A stretch of 7,597 bases of DNA from an uncultured Collinsella sp. (GCA_905198825.1 CAJKEF010000051.1:1-7597); one strand, 5' to 3'; counted from the stretch's first letter, positions 1 to 5,916 are shown. Program-made: numbers and translations. The notes: a model not told the origin generated them from the letters alone.

Positions 1-1
1 C

Positions 2-1081
2 ATGGTTATCCGCGAGATTGTCGAAAACTTTATCCACGCCCACTTTGCAGAGCCTATCATCTCGATCCTGGACGGCGGCGACACCATCCGATTCGCAGAC
101 CAGGGACCGGGGATCGAAGACAAAGAACGTGCTTTCGACTTTGGCGTAACCAGCGCAAACAGCAACATGAAGCGATACATCCGCGGAACTGGAGCCGGGT
201 TTCCCATGGTGCAGGAGTACTTGGAAAACGCCGGCGGTGCCGTATCCATCGAGGACAACATGGGCAATGGCACCGTGGTCACGGTAAGTCTGGACCCCAA
301 GCGTGTGCAGGAAATCGAGCGTGCCGGAGGGCGAGGAGCCGCCGTGCGCCCCGAGACGGAGCAGCCGGCATACCCCCTACCCAGCACGTTTGCACAGCAG
401 CCCATGGCGGCACAGCAGATGCAGCAACCCGTGGCGCACATGCAGCAGCCTGGAGCTTTTCCCGCACAAAATCCCCAGGCACCGCTGCGCCACACGGCGC
501 AAAACATGCCGGAGACCATGGGCTCGGCAGATCTGGACACAGGCACTGTGCAGCAGACGGCGGCCATGCCAAACGTCCAGCAAATGGGCTACCAACCGTA
601 CCCCGAAGGGTATCCTCCCCAATATATGCCGCAGCAGGGATATGCCCAGCCGTATCCGCAGCAGTATCCTCAGGGGTACCAGCAGCCGTATCAGCAGATA
701 CCGCAGGGGCAATTGAACCCCTGGACTCAGCAGATGCCGCCGCAGCCTTACCAACAGTGGCCGCAAAGTTTTCAACAGCAGGTGCCGCCCATGCAGAGTT
801 CTCAACAACCAGCAGCTCAAATGATGTATCCTAATGCGGCGAATCAATACACACAACCGCAGTCGGACGTGTTTATAAGCGAACGCGGCAACGCTGCATT
901 AGGGTATCTGGCCCAACATCAAGAGTGCGGCGCGACGGACTTGGCGCGGGCGTTTGGAAACTCCGCACCCACCTGGTCGCGCACGCTCAACGATTTGGCG
1001 CAGACGGGCTTGATAGTCAAACATGGGCAGAAATACCATCTGACCGAAATCGGAAGCGCTCGCGTGCGGGCCCAAGCTTAA
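2..1081 (+). CDS. GHKL-fold ATPase with Gln/Pro-rich linker and C-terminal winged helix (5' partial)
   Basis: The visible N-terminus (residue numbers count from the ATG at 2) carries the nucleotide-binding motifs of a GHKL/HATPase domain. These are an N box with E5 and N9 in REIVEN, a G1 box DQGPG at 33-37, a G2 box GTGAG at 62-66, and a final NGT at 89-91. A domain of this type normally starts some residues before the N box, so the true start is probably upstream of the window. No histidine-kinase phosphoacceptor domain is visible. Residues about 100-288 form a low-complexity Gln/Pro/Tyr/Met-rich linker. Residues about 291-358 look like a winged helix-turn-helix: an ISERGNAALGYL helix, a DLARAFG helix, a TWSRTLNDLAQTGLIV recognition helix, and a wing KHGQKYHLT. 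The ATPase and DNA-binding folds are seen in sequence. A role as an ATP-dependent regulator of dnaA or of the origin is inference from its position 15 nt before dnaA. It could instead be a SpoIIAB-like protein kinase or a general transcription regulator. Confidence 0.85.
   Translation: MVIREIVENFIHAHFAEPIISILDGGDTIRFADQGPGIEDKERAFDFGVTSANSNMKRYIRGTGAGFPMVQEYLENAGGAVSIEDNMGNGTVVTVSLDPKRVQEIERAGGRGAAVRPETEQPAYPLPSTFAQQPMAAQQMQQPVAHMQQPGAFPAQNPQAPLRHTAQNMPETMGSADLDTGTVQQTAAMPNVQQMGYQPYPEGYPPQYMPQQGYAQPYPQQYPQGYQQPYQQIPQGQLNPWTQQMPPQPYQQWPQSFQQQVPPMQSSQQPAAQMMYPNAANQYTQPQSDVFISERGNAALGYLAQHQECGATDLARAFGNSAPTWSRTLNDLAQTGLIVKHGQKYHLTEIGSARVRAQA
582..862 (+). repeat. CAG/CCG-rich low-complexity tract encoding the Gln/Pro/Tyr linker
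   Basis: Imperfect short repeats of the type CAGCAGCCGTATCAGCAG occur through this stretch. They encode runs such as PYPQQYPQGYQQPYQQ. The reading frame stays open and the codons for Gln and Pro vary, which suggests selection on the protein rather than pure DNA slippage. Such tracts are prone to length variation. The encoded segment is expected to be disordered and to tether the ATPase domain to the winged helix. Confidence 0.7.
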
Positions 1082-1086
1082 GGAAC

Positions 1087-1091
1087 GGGAG
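1087..1091 (+). promoter_or_regulatory. Ribosome binding site of dnaA
   Basis: GGGAG lies 5 nt before the GTG at 1097, with a second purine-rich AGGAA directly on the upstream gene's stop codon (TAA 1079-1081). This supports the GTG as the start of dnaA. Translation of the two genes is probably coupled, since the site lies within 10 nt of the preceding stop. Confidence 0.6.
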
Positions 1092-1096
1092 AGACA

Positions 1097-2803
1097 GTGG
1101 ACGAGGAAGCAAGCATCATCCTGGGGGATGCCATCGCCTTTTGCCAGCGCGACGGCCAAGATGCGCGCCTCATCAACATGCTGGGGCAATCGCGCGCCGT
1201 GAGCCTGACCGAGGACACCTTGACGATTGAGGCCCCCTCACGATTTGCCATCGCTCAGCTCAAAAAGCATCAGCCGACCATCGAGGCGTACCTGGAAGAG
1301 ATCGCCTTTGCACCGATTGCGCTCAACATCGTGGCACCACAGGGCTCCGCGGCAGATAACGCCGCACCCACGGCACCCGTCGTCCCCCCGGCGGCACCAG
1401 CTACCACCACAGTATCGGCTCCCGAGCACCAAATCGGCGATGTTTCCCGTGAAACCATGCCCGCCGCACCAACGGCAGCAATTCCTATGCCCGCTGCCAC
1501 ACACATGCCTATCGCGCACGACGCAACACTGGGCGAGGATTCGGGCATCGCAATCAAAAACACGCTTTCGGCCGACGATTTCCGCCGCATGATGAACCAG
1601 ATGAAAGGCGAGGCGCCTGCAAAGAGTGCAAAACCAGCCTCCACATCGCCCATGAGCGTCCCCGCAGCTGCGGCACCGATCGAGCAGAACACCGACGGCG
1701 CGCCGCTCGCGGCCAACTCGAAATTCACCTTCGAAAACTTTGTCTACGGCCCAGAAAACAGCCATGCCTATCGCTCAGCCCTCAAGTTTGCCGCGCTCGC
1801 GGACGAACGCGGCACATGCACATCCCTGTTCATCTATGGCAAATCGGGGCTGGGCAAGACCCATCTGCTGCTCGCCATCAAAAACGAGCTCGCCGAAAAG
1901 TCGCCCGAGATCAAGGTAAAGTACGCCAACTCACAGGCGTACCTCGATGACCTGATGACGGAGTTCGACCGCCAAAAGAAGAGCAACGCCCCCATCATGC
2001 AGGCATACCACGACGTGGACGTGCTCATCATCGACGACATTCAAAACATCATCGGCAAGCGCGCGAGCGTGGACTACTTTTTCCAGCTCATGGACGAGTT
2101 CATCCGCAACAACAAGAAGGTCGTCATCGCGGCAGACCGCGCCCCCAAGGACCTGAGTATGGACGAGCGTCTGACCAGCCGTTTCAACGCCGGCATGCTC
2201 TGCCTGGTCGCAGAGCCCAGTTACGAGATGAAATACAAGATCTTGCAGCGCTATTACGAGAACACCATCGTCGCCGCTCCCGAGGCAGGCGACGACTCGC
2301 TGCTGGCGGCCTATGGGGGCGACGGCGGGCACCTGACCGACGAGCACTTTAAACACATGGCCGAGGTCTCGGGCACCAACATCCGCGAACTCGAGAGCTT
2401 TTGCGAGCGCTGCGCCGGCGAGGCGGGCGACCGCGAGCGCGAGGGCGGGGAACTCACCTTTGACGATATCGACGCCATCGCCAGCCAGTACTTCGACACA
2501 TCGGCCAAAAAGATCAACGTCCAGACGGTTCAGTCCGTCATCGAAGAGCAGTACGGCGTGACGCACGAGGAGCTCATCGGCCCGCGTCGCAACGCCAATA
2601 TCGCCAAAGCACGCCATATCGCCATCTACCTGGCCATCGAGATGTGCGAGATGACGACCACGGCGGTGGGCGCCGAATTTGGCAACCGCAACCACTCGAC
2701 CGTCAGCACGAGCTATAAAAAGGTTCAGAAGATGATTCAGGAAGACCGCACCATAACCGAGGATCTCAAATCGCTGCGAGATAAAATTACACTGCGCTCG
2801 TAG
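1097..2803 (+). CDS. dnaA: Chromosomal replication initiator protein DnaA
   Basis: DnaA is the AAA+ ATPase that binds DnaA boxes at oriC, forms a filament and melts the origin. The 568-aa product has the four-domain layout. Domain I (about 1-75) is weakly conserved. Domain II (about 80-205) is a long Ala/Pro-rich linker. Domain III shows FTFENFVYGPEN, Walker A GKSGLGKT (248-255), Walker B VLIIDD (309-314), sensor I ADR (346-348), box VII RLTSRF (358-363) with the arginine finger, and sensor II NIRE (428-431). Domain IV has the basic loop GPRRNANIAKAR and the helix-turn-helix signature GNRNHSTV (529-536). Oddities: the whole protein has no tryptophan, although domain I usually carries one. Walker A is GKSGLGKT rather than the common GGVGLGKT, and DDIQN replaces DDIQF. 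In domain IV, residues aligned with E. coli P423, D433 and T435 are Thr, Asn and Ser. The length exceeds E. coli DnaA because of domain II. The start is GTG with an upstream GGGAG. Confidence 0.97.
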   Translation: MDEEASIILGDAIAFCQRDGQDARLINMLGQSRAVSLTEDTLTIEAPSRFAIAQLKKHQPTIEAYLEEIAFAPIALNIVAPQGSAADNAAPTAPVVPPAAPATTTVSAPEHQIGDVSRETMPAAPTAAIPMPAATHMPIAHDATLGEDSGIAIKNTLSADDFRRMMNQMKGEAPAKSAKPASTSPMSVPAAAAPIEQNTDGAPLAANSKFTFENFVYGPENSHAYRSALKFAALADERGTCTSLFIYGKSGLGKTHLLLAIKNELAEKSPEIKVKYANSQAYLDDLMTEFDRQKKSNAPIMQAYHDVDVLIIDDIQNIIGKRASVDYFFQLMDEFIRNNKKVVIAADRAPKDLSMDERLTSRFNAGMLCLVAEPSYEMKYKILQRYYENTIVAAPEAGDDSLLAAYGGDGGHLTDEHFKHMAEVSGTNIRELESFCERCAGEAGDREREGGELTFDDIDAIASQYFDTSAKKINVQTVQSVIEEQYGVTHEELIGPRRNANIAKARHIAIYLAIEMCEMTTTAVGAEFGNRNHSTVSTSYKKVQKMIQEDRTITEDLKSLRDKITLRS

Positions 2804-2818
2804 GGAAATAGAGACACC

Positions 2819-2910
2819 TGTTGAAAACTTGTCGAAACGCCGGGCATAACATGTCTAAAACTCGCCACAAGGCGATGAAAAGTTTTCCGCAGGTTTTGAA
2901 CGTGGAAAAC
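2819..2910. repeat. Cluster of GTTTTCNACA-like repeats, candidate DnaA boxes
   Basis: Six related sites were found by eye within 92 nt. On the minus strand they are GTTTTCAACA (2819-2828), GTTTCGACA (2830-2838, one T short), GTTTTAGACA (2852-2861) and GTTTTCCACG (2901-2910). On the plus strand they are GTTTTCCGCA (2882-2891) and GTTTTGAACG (2893-2902). The shared form is GTTTTCNACA, one step away from the standard box TTATCCACA (third base T, variable centre). The 2882 and 2901 copies form an inverted pair with perfect 7-bp arms (GTTTTCC/GGAAAAC). A separate TTGCGCACA at 2919-2927 matches TTGTCCACA at 7 of 9 bases. Binding by DnaA is inferred from position and similarity only. Confidence 0.6.
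2857..2886 (+). terminator. Weak hairpin downstream of dnaA (possible attenuator)
   Basis: A 5-bp stem TCGCC (2862-2866) and GGCGA (2871-2875) closes an ACAA loop. Outer arms AAAACT (2857-2862) and AGTTTT (2881-2886) also pair, separated from the inner stem by a bulge, and the element ends in TTTT. It sits 54 nt after the dnaA stop and could weaken read-through into dnaN. The outer arms are also parts of two opposed DnaA-box-like repeats, so the pairing may be incidental. Confidence 0.2.
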
Positions 2911-2933
2911 ACGGTCGGTTGCGCACAGGGTGC

Positions 2934-2982
2934 TGTCGATTCTCTTTTTGGGGTTGACCAGCGCTTTTGGGAGTAATCAACA
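2934..2982. repeat. Inverted pair of AATCRACAG sites near the unwinding region
   Basis: CTGTCGATTCTC (2933-2944) and, on the opposite strand, CTGTTGATTACTC (complement of 2971-2983) are near copies in inverted orientation. Read as 9-mers they are GAATCGACA (minus) and TAATCAACA (plus). The plus-strand copy matches TTATCCACA at 7 of 9 bases and lies 12 nt before the triplet repeats, where a DnaA box that loads the melting filament would be expected. The assignment as DnaA boxes is inference. Confidence 0.45.
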
Positions 2983-2994
2983 GTTTCGTCAGTG

Positions 2995-3009
2995 TTATTA
3001 CTATTATTA
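2995..3009 (+). repeat. Putative DnaA-trio (TTA TTA CTA TTA TTA)
   Basis: Five consecutive triplets TTA-TTA-CTA-TTA-TTA read 5'-3' on this strand. The complementary strand reads 3'-AAT-AAT-GAT-AAT-AAT-5', which fits the DnaA-trio consensus 3'-(G/A)A(T/A)-5'. Known trios lie between a DnaA box and the AT-rich melting region and are bound as single strand by the DnaA filament. Orientation (box, trio, AT-rich, dnaN) agrees with the B. subtilis arrangement. Confidence 0.6.
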
Positions 3010-3040
3010 AGATATTTATATCTATAGAAAGGTATTAAAA
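3010..3040. other. AT-rich putative DNA unwinding element with palindrome
   Basis: The stretch after the trio is strongly AT-rich in an otherwise GC-rich window. It contains a perfect inverted repeat AGATAT-TT-ATATCT at 3010-3023. It also contains the dnaN ribosome binding site, so the unwinding element, if real, overlaps the dnaN leader. Weak -10-like hexamers (TATTAT 3002-3007, TATATC 3017-3022) are present, but no convincing -35 element sits at 16-18 nt from them, so I do not call a dnaN promoter. Confidence 0.5.
3026..3032 (+). promoter_or_regulatory. Ribosome binding site of dnaN
   Basis: AGAAAGG lies 9 nt before the ATG at 3042 and supports that start. It is embedded in the AT-rich segment of the putative origin. 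Confidence 0.6.
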
Positions 3041-3041
3041 G

Positions 3042-4145
3042 ATGAAGTTTACCGTCAGCCAAAGCTCGCTCACGCAAGCCATTGGCGTCGTTATGAAAGG
3101 CGTCGCTTCGGCATCTACCCTTCCCATCCTATCGGGCGTGCTCGTTAAGGCGCAGGACGGCATCTTGGAATTCCAGACCTCTAACTACACCATCTCGATT
3201 CGTCACCGCATTGCGGCTCATGTCGAAGAGGAGGGCGAGATGGTGATTCCCTGCAAGATGCTCTCGAACATTACGAAGACCCTTCCCGACGCTCCGGTTA
3301 CCTTTGAGCTCTCGGAGCGTCAGGTGCTGATTGGATGCGAGAAGAGTTCCTTCCGCCTCAACACGCTCGACGCCAACGATTTCCCCGAGTTCCCTGCCTA
3401 TGCCATCGAGAGCGCGGTGGAGCTCCCGACCGACATCCTGTCCGAGATGGTCGGTCGCGTATGGCGCGTCACTTCGACCGATAAGGCCCGCCCCATTCTG
3501 GGAGGCGTGCACATGAAGGTCGAGAACAACACCGTGCGCCTGGTGGCAACCGACTCCTTCCGCCTGGCCGTATGCGACACCCAGGTCGAGACCTCGACGC
3601 TCGAGGGATCCTTTGAGCTCAACGTTCCGGCCGACGCCTTCAACGACGCCCTGAGCATCATGGCCAGCCAGGCGACCATCATGATCGGCGCCACCGACAC
3701 CCAGGTTGTCTTTGAGGCCGGCAACACCACCTACGTGTCGCGCCGCATCGAGGGCGTGTACCCCAACTACAAGCAGCTCATCCCCGATTCGTGCGTGACG
3801 AGCGTCAAGATCGACGTAGCCGCCTTTAACGCTGCCCTTAAACGTGTGGCCGTTATCGCGAGCGCCAACCCCGCCGTCAAGTTCGAGATCGATGTCGAGA
3901 ACGGGCAGATGGGACTGTCCTCCATTTCCAATGACCAGGACCTTGCGCAGGAGACAATCGATGTCGAGGCCGAGGGCGAGTCGGGCACCATCGCCTTCAA
4001 CTACCACTACATCTTCGGGTGCCTCAATGCCCTGTCCAAGGAGAGGGAGATCACGCTGGAGCTCAAGAGCTACTCGCAGGCGGGCATCTTCAAGTCCTAC
4101 GACAAGATCAACTACCTGTACCTGGTCATGCCGGTCCGCATCTAG
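3042..4145 (+). CDS. dnaN: DNA polymerase III subunit beta (sliding clamp)
   Basis: DnaN forms the ring-shaped dimer that tethers DNA polymerase III and many repair proteins to DNA. The 367-aa length is typical of the family. Recognisable features are the N-terminal MKFTVSQSSL start, the domain-1 segment TLPILSGVLVKA, the domain-2 signature ILGGVHMKVENNTVRLVATDSFRLAV (VATDSFRLA at residues 168-176; quoted here in parts of a continuous motif), and the C-terminal YLVMPVRI (360-367), part of the cleft that binds client peptides. The ATG has a ribosome binding site at 3026-3032. It heads the dnaN-recF-dciA operon, downstream of the putative origin. Its codon use resembles that of its neighbours and nothing looks truncated. 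Confidence 0.98.
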   Translation: MKFTVSQSSLTQAIGVVMKGVASASTLPILSGVLVKAQDGILEFQTSNYTISIRHRIAAHVEEEGEMVIPCKMLSNITKTLPDAPVTFELSERQVLIGCEKSSFRLNTLDANDFPEFPAYAIESAVELPTDILSEMVGRVWRVTSTDKARPILGGVHMKVENNTVRLVATDSFRLAVCDTQVETSTLEGSFELNVPADAFNDALSIMASQATIMIGATDTQVVFEAGNTTYVSRRIEGVYPNYKQLIPDSCVTSVKIDVAAFNAALKRVAVIASANPAVKFEIDVENGQMGLSSISNDQDLAQETIDVEAEGESGTIAFNYHYIFGCLNALSKEREITLELKSYSQAGIFKSYDKINYLYLVMPVRI

Positions 4146-4154
4146 CGCTGCGCC

Positions 4155-5261
4155 ATGACCATGTTCGCCCGCGATCTTTCCGTCGCGCACTACCGCAGCT
4201 TCGATAGCTATCGCCTTGCCCTAGACGAGGGCGTGACGATACTTGCGGGACCCAACGCGGCGGGAAAGACCAATCTCATAGAGGCGCTGCAGCTGCTGAC
4301 GAGCGGCGCCTCGTTTAGGCATCCGACCGCAGCCGAGCTCGTCCATGACGGCGTGGGCTCGTGCAAGGTCGAGCTGAGGCTCGAGGGCGACGGCCGCGTG
4401 CTTGATATGGGGTTGAGCGCGGAGGACGGTAAGCGCTCGTTTAGCCGCAACGGCAAGAGATGTTCTGCCGCCGGTGTGCGCGGGGTTCTGCCGAGCGTGC
4501 TGTTTTGCCCCGACCATCTGGACATGGTTAAGCGAGGCGCCAGTGTGCGCCGCGCCGCCCTCGATGACTTTGGCATGCAACTGAGCGCACGCTATGCCGA
4601 TCTTGCGAGCACCTATGGGCGCTGCGTGACCCAGCGTAACGCCTTGCTCAAGGAGACCTGGTGCTGCCGCGAGATGCTCGGCGCGTGGAACGATTCGATT
4701 GCCCGCGCGGGCTCGGCCCTGCTCGTGCACCGGTTGGCCCTACTCGACCGGCTGGCGGGCCATGTGCACACTGCCTACGGTCAAGTGGCGTCCGGCGAGG
4801 CTGCCAGCGTGACCTATACGTCCACGCTGGGTGATTTGCCCCAGGTCGAGGATCGCGAAGAGCTGAAGGGCTGGGCGTACGAGCGCATGCTGACTGCCCT
4901 TGATGAGCACGCCGACGAGGAAATTCGCCGCGGCGTGACGTTGGTGGGACCGCATCGCGATGAGATTGAGTTTGCCGTGGCGGGCCGCTCCGCCCGCTCA
5001 TTTGCCAGCCAAGGTCAGCAGCGAACGTTGGTTCTGGCCTGGAAGGTGGCGGAGGTGGCCGTGGCTCGCGATGTCCTGGGCACCGCCCCGCTGCTGCTTT
5101 TGGACGACGTGATGAGCGAACTCGACGGCGGGCGCCGCGGTGCTTTTCTGCGGTTGATCGGCGATGATATCCAGACGGTCATAACCACGACCAACCTGGG
5201 GTATTTTACCGATGACCTGCTTGATCGAGCCAAGGTGGTGAGCATGGGTGAGACGTGCTAA
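4155..5261 (+). CDS. recF: DNA replication and repair protein RecF
   Basis: RecF is an SMC-like ABC ATPase that, with RecO and RecR, loads RecA at single-strand gaps behind stalled forks. The 368-aa protein is of normal length. It shows Walker A GPNAAGKT (32-39), the RecF segment VLFCPDHLDMVKRG followed by RR, the ABC signature SQGQQR (285-290), and Walker B LLLLDDVMSEL (313-323). The segment TVITTTN near the C-terminus is also typical. The start chosen is the ATG 9 nt after the dnaN stop; a second in-frame ATG at 4161 is an alternative. No clear Shine-Dalgarno sequence precedes either one, so translation probably depends on coupling to dnaN. The 3' end overlaps the next gene by 14 nt. Confidence 0.97.
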   Translation: MTMFARDLSVAHYRSFDSYRLALDEGVTILAGPNAAGKTNLIEALQLLTSGASFRHPTAAELVHDGVGSCKVELRLEGDGRVLDMGLSAEDGKRSFSRNGKRCSAAGVRGVLPSVLFCPDHLDMVKRGASVRRAALDDFGMQLSARYADLASTYGRCVTQRNALLKETWCCREMLGAWNDSIARAGSALLVHRLALLDRLAGHVHTAYGQVASGEAASVTYTSTLGDLPQVEDREELKGWAYERMLTALDEHADEEIRRGVTLVGPHRDEIEFAVAGRSARSFASQGQQRTLVLAWKVAEVAVARDVLGTAPLLLLDDVMSELDGGRRGAFLRLIGDDIQTVITTTNLGYFTDDLLDRAKVVSMGETC

Positions 5262-5811
5262 TTACGAGCGCGAGAGCGAAACGGTCGCCTTCAGTGGGTT
5301 TTTAAACGCAGAGCGCCAGCGCATCCTGGCGGCTGCAACACCTGAGCGCCGCGCGCAGATGGAGGCTGCCGAGGAGTCGCGCGCGGTCTATCGTGCCTGG
5401 AATGCGGTGTGCTCGGGCACGCGCGAGGGACGCCACGTGACGGGCCTACGCTACCTGCCCGAGTCCAATGAGCTGCTGGTGTATCTCGATTCGCCCTCGT
5501 GGACGCAGGAGATGACGCTGCTGCGCGAGATCATCCGGGCGCGCATGGAGCGGGCCGGCGCGCATGTGGACGGCCTGGTGTTCAAAACGACCGCGCTCGG
5601 TCACACGCCGCCGGCTGCCAAGGAGCGCCTGCGCCCGGCCGTGACCGAGCGACCGCCGGTTCCGCACGCCGATCTAAGCGAAGCCGAACGCGGCGAGATC
5701 GAGCGCCAAGTGGCGCCCATCGAAGACCAAAAACTGCGCGAGGCCCTCGAGAATGCCATGAGAGCCAGTGCCGAGTGGGCCAAGGGCGTGCAAAGCAAGA
5801 AAGAGCCTTAA
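5248..5811 (+). CDS. dciA: DciA-like DUF721 protein (replicative helicase loading factor)
   Basis: The 187-aa protein sits between recF and gyrB, the usual actinobacterial place for the DUF721/DciA family. DciA proteins help load the DnaB helicase at the origin in bacteria that lack DnaC or DnaI. The central part (about 45-113) fits the family core: YRAWNAV with W51, a strand-rich segment VTGLRYLPESNELLVYLDS, then W85 in the SPSWTQEMTLLREII helix, and a final strand GLVFKTT. The N-terminal 45 residues and C-terminal 70 residues are charged and probably helical or disordered; the C-terminus ends in lysine-rich KKEP. The GTG start has AAGGTGG about 9 nt upstream, and the gene overlaps recF by 14 nt, which implies coupled translation. 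Family assignment rests on position and the two-tryptophan pattern; the sequence itself is divergent. Confidence 0.8.
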   Translation: MRRANYERESETVAFSGFLNAERQRILAAATPERRAQMEAAEESRAVYRAWNAVCSGTREGRHVTGLRYLPESNELLVYLDSPSWTQEMTLLREIIRARMERAGAHVDGLVFKTTALGHTPPAAKERLRPAVTERPPVPHADLSEAERGEIERQVAPIEDQKLREALENAMRASAEWAKGVQSKKEP

Positions 5812-5837
5812 ATCGCATCTGGTGGCCTTGTAGAGCC

Positions 5838-5867
5838 AAATACCCTCGCTCCCGAGGGTATTTTTTT
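5838..5867 (+). terminator. Intrinsic terminator of the dnaN-recF-dciA operon
   Basis: An 11-bp perfect stem AAATACCCTCG (5838-5848) and CGAGGGTATTT (5853-5863) closes a CTCC loop and is followed by an uninterrupted T run to 5867. It lies 26 nt after the dciA stop codon. This is a strong rho-independent terminator and separates the operon from gyrB. Confidence 0.92.
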
Positions 5868-5893
5868 ACGATAAACTAGTAAGGCTGTACACA
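5865..5893 (+). promoter_or_regulatory. Possible gyrB promoter (weak sequence match)
   Basis: A promoter is expected between the terminator and gyrB. The best pair seen is TTTACG (5865-5870) and TACACA (5888-5893) with a 17-nt spacer. These match the housekeeping consensus at only 4 and 3 of 6 bases. TAAACT (5873-5878) is an alternative -10 without a matching -35. Weak, supercoiling-sensitive promoters are known for gyrase genes elsewhere, but that is not visible here. Confidence 0.25.
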
Positions 5894-5905
5894 TTTTCTT
5901 GACTG

Positions 5906-5912
5906 AAGGAGG
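5906..5912 (+). promoter_or_regulatory. Ribosome binding site of gyrB
   Basis: AAGGAGG is a near-perfect Shine-Dalgarno sequence. It lies 4 nt before the in-frame GTG at 5917. An overlapping GTG at 5915 is in a frame that closes after 62 codons, so 5917 is the correct start. Confidence 0.8.
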
Positions 5913-5916
5913 ACGT

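Larger units (their letters stand above)
2804..3041. other. Putative chromosomal replication origin (oriC)
   Basis: This 238-nt spacer between dnaA and dnaN has no open gene. Many bacteria place oriC here. From left to right it holds a cluster of degenerate DnaA-box-like repeats (2819-2927), two further AATCRACAG-type sites facing each other (2934-2942 and 2974-2982), triplet repeats fitting a DnaA-trio (2995-3009), and an AT-rich stretch reaching the dnaN ribosome binding site. The box, trio, AT-rich order matches the basal unwinding system described in Bacillus subtilis. No perfect TTATCCACA or TTGTCCACA is present in the spacer. Confidence 0.75.

Noticed and set aside
582..862. CAG/CCG-rich tract considered as a CRISPR array or non-coding tandem repeat
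   Set aside because: Units are short and irregular without spacers, and the reading frame continues through into the winged-helix domain.
1931..2695. Long minus-strand open frame opposite dnaA
   Set aside because: It is the antisense of the dnaA coding frame in a GC-rich genome, has no recognisable domain, and the plus frame has clear DnaA motifs throughout.
2954..2982. TTGACC as the -35 element of a dnaN promoter
   Set aside because: No acceptable -10 hexamer occurs 15-19 nt downstream, where only TCAACA-like sequence is found.
3129..4190. 353-codon minus-strand open frame opposite dnaN
   Set aside because: It overlaps dnaN completely, its composition is typical of an antisense shadow (rich in H, G, V, D), and no family motif is visible.
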